Shown one piece after another: positions 1 through 5,092 of a stretch of 6,671 bases of DNA. How positions within the stretch are numbered: the first letter of the stretch is position 1; the number at the start of each line of letters is the position of its first letter. The DNA is from Roseovarius sp. (lineage in GTDB: Bacteria > Pseudomonadota > Alphaproteobacteria > Rhodobacterales > Rhodobacteraceae), in NCBI GenBank assembly GCA_023260815.1, contig JALQUE010000076.1, positions 1 through 6,671 on the forward strand, in the 5' to 3' direction. Both the position numbers and the translations under genes were made by a program. Under the pieces are notes generated by a model. It was given only the letters and a program-made list of their open reading frames with translations, was not told the DNA's origin and did no database searches.

Positions 1-1108
1 TGGCAAGGTTATGGGTGTAGATCACGAAGAACACCGTCGCCAGCATCACGATCGACGACGAGCGCGGATGATCGCGCAGGTTCTTGATCGACGACCACGA
101 GAACGTGCCGATCGACACCATGATCATGATCGCCACCAGCGCCGCCATCGGAATGATCGCCACGATATCGCCCAGCACCACGCACAGGATCAGCAGGAAA
201 ATCCCCGCGACAAAGCACGACAGCCGCCCGCGCCCACCGGATTTCACGTTGATGATCGACTGCCCGATCATCGCACAGCCCGCCATCCCGCCGATAAAGC
301 CGGTGGCGGTATTGGCCAGACCCTGCCCGATGCATTCCTGATTGCGGCTTGAGGCCGTGTCGGTCAGGTCATCGACGATCTGCTGGGTCATCAGACTTTC
401 CAGCAGGCCCACGACGGCCACGGCCAGCGCGTAGGGAAAGATGATCTGGAGCGTCTCGAAATTGAGCGGAATGTCAGGGATCAAAAAGACCGGCAGCGTG
501 TCGGGCAACTGGCCCATGTCGCCCACGGTGCGCACATCCCAGCCCATCACCACGACAAGCGCCGTCAGAACGATGATCGTGACCAGCGGTGACGGGATCA
601 CGGTGGTGATGCGCGGAAACAGATAGATGATCGCCAGCCCGCCCGCGACCAGCGCATAGGTCAGCATCGGCACTTTCGTTGGGTCAAGCTCGGGCAGCTG
701 CGCGATGAAGATCAGGATCGCCAGAGCGTTCACAAAGCCGGTCATCACCGACCGCGACACGAAGCGCATCACATAACCCAGACGCAGGAACCCCGCGCAA
801 ATCTGCAAAAGACCGGCCAGAACGGTGGCGGCCAGAAGGTATTCCAGCCCGTGATCGCGCACCAGCGTGACCATCAACACCGCCGTCGCGGCCGTGGCGG
901 CCGAGATCATGCCGGGCCGTCCGCCGGTGATCGCGGTGATCACGGCAATCGAGAAGCTGGCGTAAAGCCCCACCTTGGGGTCCACGCCCGCGATGATGGA
1001 AAAGGCGATGGCCTCGGGGATCAGGGCAAGGGCCACGACAAGGCCGGACAAAAGATCACCACGGATATTGCCGGTCCAGTCGCGCCGGTAGGCGGATAGG
1101 GAAATCAT
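1..1108 (-). CDS. SulP-family inorganic anion permease (5' part; 3' end outside window)
   Basis: Inner-membrane secondary transporter of the SulP/SLC26 family, which moves sulfate, bicarbonate or dicarboxylates by proton/sodium symport or exchange. The substrate cannot be read from this sequence. The frame is open from ATG 1108-1106 to the left edge: 369 codons, no stop, so the gene is cut. Visible family features are the N-terminal NIRGDLLSG (residues 14-22) leading into a first membrane helix with LALIPEAIAFS (27-37), then VGLYASF (46-52), the TM3 segment SAATAATAV (69-77), a conserved TM8 Glu in LLESLM (E237), the IGQGLAN stretch (260-266), and the TM10 region GGMAGCAMIGQS (273-284). About ten hydrophobic segments are present. 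Family members run to roughly 480-570 residues with a C-terminal STAS domain, which would lie beyond base 1. The start is chosen because the family N-terminus aligns there; only a weak AAGAAAG-like ribosome site precedes it. It is separated by 197 bases from the operon upstream and has no obvious own promoter. Confidence 0.9.
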   Translation of the reverse strand, partial: MISLSAYRRDWTGNIRGDLLSGLVVALALIPEAIAFSIIAGVDPKVGLYASFSIAVITAITGGRPGMISAATAATAVLMVTLVRDHGLEYLLAATVLAGLLQICAGFLRLGYVMRFVSRSVMTGFVNALAILIFIAQLPELDPTKVPMLTYALVAGGLAIIYLFPRITTVIPSPLVTIIVLTALVVVMGWDVRTVGDMGQLPDTLPVFLIPDIPLNFETLQIIFPYALAVAVVGLLESLMTQQIVDDLTDTASSRNQECIGQGLANTATGFIGGMAGCAMIGQSIINVKSGGRGRLSCFVAGIFLLILCVVLGDIVAIIPMAALVAIMIMVSIGTFSWSSIKNLRDHPRSSSIVMLATVFFVIYTHNLA

Positions 1109-1304
1109 GAGACGTGCGCTTTCTTGAGCCGTGCCGGCGCTGCGGGGGCGGCGCGGTGCTGGCCTGTGGTCTGGTTGTCCGGCGGATCGGCGGCCGGAAG
1201 AGCCAGCCGGGGATCGCACCCGGCTCCATGTTCGCTGCGATGCGGCATAGCGCAAGGCGGCGTTGGGCGCAACCGCTGCCAGATCAGACGCCCGGCCGTC
1301 GGAT
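1109..1304. other. Non-coding gap with GC-rich hairpin
   Basis: About 196 bases lie between the OmpA-like gene stop and the sulP start, both on the minus strand. The open frames crossing it are high-GC shadows without family resemblance. I see no convincing -35/-10 pair for sulP. The only structured element is the hairpin at 1205-1225. The gap probably holds the end of the upstream transcript and the leader of sulP. Confidence 0.5.
1205..1225 (-). terminator. Possible terminator hairpin after the OmpA-like gene
   Basis: A perfect 7-bp inverted repeat, AGCCGGG/CCCGGCT (1205-1211 with 1219-1225), encloses a 7-base loop. It lies about 80 bases past the stop of the OmpA-like gene. No U-tract follows on either strand, so this is not a canonical intrinsic terminator. 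It could be a rho-assisted end, an RNA-stabilising 3' hairpin, or chance in GC-rich DNA. On the minus strand the stem-loop superficially resembles a tRNA T-arm. Confidence 0.25.
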
Positions 1305-2273
1305 CTAGTCCGTGTTCAGAAGCACCGCCTCGACGCGGCGGTTGGCATCGCGGCCGGCGGCGGTGCGGTTCGAGGCGATGGGCGCAAGATACCCCACGCC
1401 ACGCGCCTCGAGCTGCTCGGGACGGACGCCATAGGCCTCGATCAGCCGGGTCATCACAGCGGTGGCGCGGGCGCGCGACAGATCGACATTGGGGTCCAGC
1501 CCGCCGACGGAATCGGTATGCCCGACAAGCGCCACGCGCCGGCTGTCATCCTCGGCCAGAAAGTCGGCCAGCGCCTGCAACGACGCGACCGGCCCCTGCC
1601 CCAACGCCGCCGAGCCGGTTTCGAATTCGAGGTCCGAAAAGATGACGTGACCTGCACGCAGCAAGGCCTGATCCATCGGCAGATCGACGGGCGGGGTGCC
1701 CGACGGGGCGGATGTGCCCGCCTGCGCCTGTTGCATCACACCGATCTGCGCGTCGCCGGTATGGATCACCTGCACATAGCCGCGCGCACCCGACCGGCTG
1801 ACCAGAAGCGAGACATAGTCGCCCGCCCCGTTCGCGCCATCGCGCCGCGCCGACACAAACCGGTAATCCAGCAGGTCCACGAACATGTCGGGCGCCGCCA
1901 TCACGCGGGTATCGAAGCGGAAATCGAACCCGCCGCATTCGGCGGCGGCGCACTCGAACAGGATGTTGAAGCCCGCCGCGACCAATTGATCGCGCAACGG
2001 CGCGAGGATTTGCAACGTGGTCATGCCCTGCGCGTCGATCCGCCATGCCTGCTGCACGATCCGGCCCTCGACCTTGAGTGTGCGTATCACTCCATCGCGG
2101 AACGGTCCCACCGGAAGCCGATAGCTTCCTGCCTCTTCGACCAGTTCTCGGGTCAGCACCGCAGCACCGGGCATCGAGAGGTCAACCGCCGATGTCTGGC
2201 CCGATGTCTGGGCCTGCGCCCCCACGGGAACGAGAGCCAGACAAAGCAGCAGAAGGGCCAGCCGCGCCCGCAT
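1305..2273 (-). CDS. Secreted DUF4892-like / OmpA C-terminal domain fusion protein
   Basis: Predicted envelope protein of 322 residues that anchors to peptidoglycan through an OmpA-type domain. Residues 1-21 form a signal peptide (MRAR, hydrophobic LALLLLCLALV, cleavage likely after AQA). Residues about 31-178 resemble DUF4892: SYRLPVGPF (50-58), a region expected to be beta-rich, and a cysteine pair in FECAAAEC (C108, C113) followed by GG, which could form a periplasmic disulfide. A Ser/Pro/Gly linker (about 183-198) leads to the OmpA C-terminal domain (about 205-318), with VGHTDS (D254), NVDLSRARATAV (262-273; the conserved Asn-Leu-Ser-Arg-Ala pattern) and NRRVEAVLL at the end; D254 and R268/R269 are in the usual peptidoglycan (diaminopimelate) binding positions. 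The start is the ATG overlapping the upstream TGA by one base (TGATG), because it gives a clean signal peptide; a longer frame extending into the neighbour is not credible. Only a weak AGGG precedes it, so translation is probably coupled to the AhpD-like gene. It is the last gene of the operon. The exact function is unknown. Confidence 0.88.
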   Translation of the reverse strand: MRARLALLLLCLALVPVGAQAQTSGQTSAVDLSMPGAAVLTRELVEEAGSYRLPVGPFRDGVIRTLKVEGRIVQQAWRIDAQGMTTLQILAPLRDQLVAAGFNILFECAAAECGGFDFRFDTRVMAAPDMFVDLLDYRFVSARRDGANGAGDYVSLLVSRSGARGYVQVIHTGDAQIGVMQQAQAGTSAPSGTPPVDLPMDQALLRAGHVIFSDLEFETGSAALGQGPVASLQALADFLAEDDSRRVALVGHTDSVGGLDPNVDLSRARATAVMTRLIEAYGVRPEQLEARGVGYLAPIASNRTAAGRDANRRVEAVLLNTD

Positions 2274-2851
2274 CAGCCCTGTCGTGCCTGACCGTGATAT
2301 TCGGGATTGGGCTGCATCCCGGTGGCGCTGGCCACACGGTTGGTCATGTTGAAGAACCCCGCCACATTGGCGATGTCCCAGATATCGCGGTCCGAAAACC
2401 CCGCATCGCGCAGCGCCTGGCGGTCCGACTCGACAATCTCGGCGCTGGCGCGGGTGATCTTTTCGGCAAAGATCAGCATGGCGGTCTGACGGGTATCCAG
2501 ATCGGCGGCGCGCCAGTTCATCACCATCGCCTCGCCCAGTTCGGGACGCCCCGACAACTGCCGCACCGCCGCACCGTGGGCCACCTGACAATACCAGCAG
2601 CGATTGATCGAGCTGACCACCACCGCGATCATCTCGCGCTCAAGCTTGGTCAGGCCGCTCTCGGCCAGCATCAGGTCGTTATACATCCCGGTGAAGGCAT
2701 CGAGCTTGGCGATCTCGACCGCGTAGGCCTTGAGCACATTGGGCACCATGCCCAGCTTGTCCTGACAGATATCGAAATACTTGCGTGTCGCCTCGGGCAG
2801 CGGATCGGCCATCGGCAGGTCCAGTGCGGTGGGTCGTGAGGTGTCGGTCAT
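2273..2851 (-). CDS. AhpD-like / carboxymuconolactone decarboxylase-family peroxidase-related protein
   Basis: Cytosolic 192-residue all-helical protein of the AhpD-like superfamily, matching the 'peroxidase-related enzyme' subgroup. The redox motif is visible as RCWYCQVAHG: C85, C88 and H92, i.e. CxxC followed by His four residues later, as in alkylhydroperoxidase AhpD, with acidic residues just upstream in LEREMIAVVV (E71, E73). The C-terminus TGMQPNPEYHGQAR (177-190) is typical of this subgroup. Established knowledge: AhpD-type proteins use the CxxC pair to reduce peroxides or relay electrons. The physiological substrate here is unknown. There is a strong Shine-Dalgarno GGAGG ten bases before the ATG, overlapping the end of the upstream GNAT gene, and the stop overlaps the next start by one base. 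Length fits the subgroup. A role in peroxide or other small-molecule oxidant handling is inferred from the motif only. Confidence 0.9.
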   Translation of the reverse strand: MTDTSRPTALDLPMADPLPEATRKYFDICQDKLGMVPNVLKAYAVEIAKLDAFTGMYNDLMLAESGLTKLEREMIAVVVSSINRCWYCQVAHGAAVRQLSGRPELGEAMVMNWRAADLDTRQTAMLIFAEKITRASAEIVESDRQALRDAGFSDRDIWDIANVAGFFNMTNRVASATGMQPNPEYHGQARQG

Positions 2852-2861
2852 CTGCGGGGCG

Positions 2862-2866
2862 CCTCC
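2862..2866 (-). promoter_or_regulatory. Ribosome binding site of the AhpD-like gene
   Basis: GGAGG on the minus strand ends ten bases before ATG 2851-2849. It directly follows the TGA stop (2869-2867) of the GNAT gene, so stop and Shine-Dalgarno read TGAGGAGG. It is the strongest SD inside the operon, suggesting independent re-initiation at this gene. Confidence 0.75.
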
Positions 2867-3577
2867 TCAGGTCTTGATGCGGTAATGGTATTGTCCCACA
2901 CAGGCCAGACCGAGGGAAGCAAAGAGCGCGTTCGACCCGGCGTTGGCCCGCGTGCAAAGCGCCGTCATGCGCGTGGCGCCATTGGCCCGCGCCCAGATCG
3001 CGGCCTGCTGGACAGCGTGCCGGCCCATGCCGCGACGGCGGCAGGCGGCGCGCACTTCGAGCGCATGGATCATCGCCACCCCGTCATGGATGGCGCAAAA
3101 CGCGGTGGCGGCGGGACGCTGACCGTCACGCACCAGAACGGCGGTCTTGGGAAAGCTGGCACGCCGCATCACGTCGATCCGGGCGGGGCCGATGCCGCCC
3201 TCGGCCCAGATCTCGCGCTGGATCGCCAGCGGCTCCCATATGGCAAAGCTGGTGGCCTGCGGCGGCGGCACGGCGAGGGCATCGACCTGACCGGCATACA
3301 TGTTGACCGGATCGACCACGTCATAGCCATACCCTTCAAGCAGCGCATCCAGCCCCAGATCGCCATTGCGGATCAGAAACAACGGCGTCTGGCCCAGATC
3401 GCGCATTTCGGCCTCGGCCAAGGGAAGATCGGCGGCGGTCACCGGTTGGCGGGCCGTGGCCGCCGAGACCCGCTTGCCGCCGCCCTGCCCGTTGCGGATC
3501 GTCCAGGGACCATGCGGCATGGTCTCGGCGGCGGGCCATGTGGCCTCGATCACGGTATGGAACGTCTCGGGGGTCAT
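2867..3577 (-). CDS. GNAT-family N-acetyltransferase
   Basis: Predicted cytosolic acetyl-CoA-dependent N-acetyltransferase of 236 residues; the acceptor is unknown. The C-terminal half is a recognisable GNAT core: strand IHALEVRAACR (170-180), the pyrophosphate-binding loop RRRGMG (R180-G185, the R/QxxGxG/A motif), helix RHAVQQAAIWARANG (186-200), and the closing NAGSNALFASLGL...YHYRI (212-234), which matches motif B with a terminal aromatic. The N-terminal ~100 residues (WTIRNGQGGGKRVSAA at 25-40; LFLIRNGDLGLDALLEGYGY at 66-85) look like part of a second, degenerate GNAT-like unit, common in 230-250-residue members. The start ATG overlaps the TGA of the CinA-like gene (ATGA, 4 bp) and has no Shine-Dalgarno, so translation is presumably coupled. 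Family is clear, substrate is not. Confidence 0.85.
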   Translation of the reverse strand: MTPETFHTVIEATWPAAETMPHGPWTIRNGQGGGKRVSAATARQPVTAADLPLAEAEMRDLGQTPLFLIRNGDLGLDALLEGYGYDVVDPVNMYAGQVDALAVPPPQATSFAIWEPLAIQREIWAEGGIGPARIDVMRRASFPKTAVLVRDGQRPAATAFCAIHDGVAMIHALEVRAACRRRGMGRHAVQQAAIWARANGATRMTALCTRANAGSNALFASLGLACVGQYHYRIKT

Positions 3578-4296
3578 GCGGGGAACGTCGCGTGCAACTC
3601 GGCCATGGCGGCGTCCAGACGCGCACCGTCCTGACCGCGGATCACCACCTGTGCGCCATAGGCGCCATCGCGCTGGAACGGGTAGGAGCCAAAGGACAGA
3701 TCGGGATAGCGTTCCGACAGCGCCCGCAGCGGCCCGGCGATATCACCCTCCCCCCGGTAGATGTGCAGCGATTGCGACAGCACCGGCGCGCCCCCCGTCA
3801 GCGTGGGCAGCACGCTGGCCAGCATCGCGTTGAAGATCGACGGCACCCCGGCCATCACATGCACATTGCCAAGGATAAAGCCCGGCGCGGCGCTGACCGG
3901 GTTGTCGATCAGCCGCGCACCATCGGGGATACGGGCCATGCGCAGACGGGCCTCGTTCAGCTCAAGCCCTTGCCGGTCGTAATGTGCCTGAAGGATCGCG
4001 CGGGCGTCGTCGCGCACGTCTATGGCCGCGCCAAAGGCGCGCGCCACATTGTCGGCAGTGATGTCGTCATGGGTGGGGCCGATCCCGCCCGAAGTGAAGA
4101 CATGGGTGTGGGCGGCGCTCAGCGCCTTGACGGCGTCGGTGATCGCATCGGCATCGTCGCTGACCACCCGCACCTCACGCAGGTCGATCCCCACATGGGT
4201 CAGTTCCTTGGCCAGATGATGCATGTTGGCGTCGCGCGTGCGCCCGGACAGGATCTCGTCTCCGATGACCAGCATGGCGGCGGTGGGGTTGGGCAT
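3574..4296 (-). CDS. CinA N-terminal / MoaB-type molybdopterin-binding-fold protein (competence/damage-inducible protein A-like)
   Basis: 240-residue cytosolic protein of the MoCF_biosynth fold. It contains the opening LVIGDEILSGRTRDANMHHL (9-28), VRVVSDD (42-48), and the signature FTSGGIGPTHDDIT (67-80), the phosphate/substrate loop shared by MoaB, MogA, MoeA and CinA. VMAGVP (147-152) follows and is typical of CinA and of the N-terminal domain of eukaryotic FAD synthase. Established knowledge: full CinA (about 400 residues) adds a C-terminal nicotinamide-nucleotide amidase (PncC) domain. That domain is absent here, as in the many shorter alphaproteobacterial proteins annotated competence/damage-inducible protein A. 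Possible roles are ADP-ribose or nucleotide pyrophosphatase-like activity or a molybdopterin-related step; the sequence does not decide. The start is well supported: AAGGAG eight bases before the ATG, with conserved family residues directly after. The upstream open frame continuing opposite sfsA is spurious. It is the first gene of the operon, behind the promoter at 4328-4356. Confidence 0.88.
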   Translation of the reverse strand: MPNPTAAMLVIGDEILSGRTRDANMHHLAKELTHVGIDLREVRVVSDDADAITDAVKALSAAHTHVFTSGGIGPTHDDITADNVARAFGAAIDVRDDARAILQAHYDRQGLELNEARLRMARIPDGARLIDNPVSAAPGFILGNVHVMAGVPSIFNAMLASVLPTLTGGAPVLSQSLHIYRGEGDIAGPLRALSERYPDLSFGSYPFQRDGAYGAQVVIRGQDGARLDAAMAELHATFPA

Positions 4297-4304
4297 GTGG
4301 CGCA

Positions 4305-4310
4305 CTCCTT
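4305..4310 (-). promoter_or_regulatory. Ribosome binding site of the CinA-like gene
   Basis: AAGGAG on the minus strand, eight bases before ATG 4296-4294, is near-consensus. It decides the start against the much longer open frame that extends further upstream through the antisense of sfsA. Confidence 0.8.
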
Positions 4311-4335
4311 GATGGGATGATGGCTTCGGTATAGG
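4309..4335 (+). promoter_or_regulatory. Weak candidate promoter of sfsA
   Basis: TTGATG (4309-4314) and TATAGG (4330-4335) are separated by 15 bases, shorter than optimal. If used, transcription would begin near 4342, about three bases before the sfsA ATG, making an almost leaderless mRNA. Its -10 box overlaps the -10 box of the opposing promoter. The short spacer makes this tentative. Confidence 0.3.
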
Positions 4336-4356
4336 CGTGTCGACATGCGCTTTCAA
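4328..4356 (-). promoter_or_regulatory. Sigma-70-like promoter of the minus-strand operon
   Basis: On the minus strand, TTGAAA (4356-4351) is followed after exactly 17 bases by TATACC (4333-4328). Five of six -35 positions and four of six -10 positions match consensus, with the ideal spacer. Transcription would start near 4321, giving a leader of about 25 bases that contains the AAGGAG site. The -35 box sits inside codons 3-4 of the divergent sfsA gene, so coding and promoter function overlap. Found by eye; no start-site data. Confidence 0.55.
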
Positions 4357-5046
4357 ACCCCTCTTGAGCCGGCGACCCTGATCCGGCGCTACAAACGCTT
4401 TCTGGCCGATATCCGGCTGGAGGACGGGCGCGAGGTGACGGCGCATTGCGCCAATCCCGGATCGATGATGGGGCTGGCCGATCCCGGCACGCGCATCTGG
4501 GTCGAGCCGAATGACGATCCCAAGAAGAAGCTGAAATACGGCTGGCGTCTGGTGGATCACGGGAACGGGCATTTCACCGGGGTCGACACATCGCTGCCCA
4601 ACCGCGCGCTGCGCGCGGCACTGGAGGCCGGCGAGGTGGCCGCGCTTGCGGGCTATGACCGCCTCCGCGCCGAGGTGGCCTATGGCACCGGCAGCCGGAT
4701 CGATTTCCTTCTGGAGGGCGCGGGGCGCAGGACTGCCTATGTCGAGGTCAAATCGGTGACCCTGCAACGGCATCCCGGCATCGCCGAGTTTCCCGACAGC
4801 GTGACCGCGCGCGGCACGAAACATCTGGCCGAATTGGCGCAGATGGCCCGCGACGGGCATCGCGCGGTGATGGTCTATCTGATCCAGCGCACCGATGCGC
4901 GCGCCTTCCGGCTGGCGGCGGATATCGATCCGGCCTATGCGGCAGGCTTTGACGCGGCCCGCGCCGCCGGGGTCGAGGTGCTGATCTACGACACGCGCAT
5001 CACACCCCAGGCGATCACGCTTGGGCACCCCGTGCCGATGGGCTGA
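4345..5046 (+). CDS. sfsA: SfsA, sugar fermentation stimulation protein / predicted DNA(RNA) nuclease
   Basis: 233-residue SfsA protein, close to the usual ~230. The N-terminus (FQTPLEPATLIRRYKRFLAD, 3-22) parallels E. coli SfsA from its first residues, fixing the start at ATG 4345. Other conserved blocks are HCANPGSM (34-41, the nucleic-acid-binding OB-like part), SRIDFLL (117-123), YVEVKSVTL (132-140), FPDSVTARGTKHL (149-161) and RAVMVYLIQR (173-182). D120, E134 and K136 form a PD-(D/E)xK-type nuclease arrangement. Established knowledge: SfsA was first linked to maltose gene expression in E. coli, and the family is now annotated as a DNA/RNA nuclease; the physiological role is unsettled. 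An in-frame TGA lies at 4318-4320 and no other start codon lies between it and 4345. No Shine-Dalgarno precedes the start, so initiation may be SD-independent. Divergent from the CinA-like operon; the downstream kinase gene begins 46 bases after the stop. Confidence 0.96.
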   Translation: MRFQTPLEPATLIRRYKRFLADIRLEDGREVTAHCANPGSMMGLADPGTRIWVEPNDDPKKKLKYGWRLVDHGNGHFTGVDTSLPNRALRAALEAGEVAALAGYDRLRAEVAYGTGSRIDFLLEGAGRRTAYVEVKSVTLQRHPGIAEFPDSVTARGTKHLAELAQMARDGHRAVMVYLIQRTDARAFRLAADIDPAYAAGFDAARAAGVEVLIYDTRITPQAITLGHPVPMG

Positions 5047-5092
5047 TCGTGGCGCTGGTCAAGGACGGGGCGAGCTTGATAGAACGGGCGCC

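Noticed and set aside
84..300. Dense GATC repeats at the left end
   Set aside because: They fall in phase with Ile/Met/Asp-rich membrane-helix codons of the permease (GCGATCATG and similar) and are explained by coding; no spacing suggests a replication or methylation element.
1190..1290. A tRNA gene on the minus strand around the T-arm-like hairpin
   Set aside because: No matching 5' acceptor strand, D-arm or anticodon arm can be found at the right distance, and the loop lacks the invariant TTC.
1263..2291. 342-codon plus-strand open frame opposite the OmpA-like gene
   Set aside because: Its translation is rich in His/Arg/Gly/Ala with no family motif, while the opposite strand encodes a signal peptide and an OmpA domain. 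It is an antisense shadow of high-GC codon bias.
2274..2591. Upstream extension of the OmpA-like gene
   Set aside because: It would overlap the AhpD-like gene out of frame and bury the signal peptide; the TGATG start gives a clean secreted protein.
2078..2839. 253-codon plus-strand open frame opposite the AhpD-like gene
   Set aside because: No recognisable motif or ribosome site, and it spans two real genes on the other strand, so it is a shadow frame.
4297..5028. Extension of the CinA-like reading frame upstream, opposite sfsA
   Set aside because: The start at 4296 has a near-consensus SD and the correct family N-terminus; the extension is purely antisense to conserved SfsA sequence.
5047..5092. 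A dedicated promoter for the kinase gene
   Set aside because: The only -35-like TTGATA (5076-5081) would place its -10 box inside the coding region; no better pair is visible.
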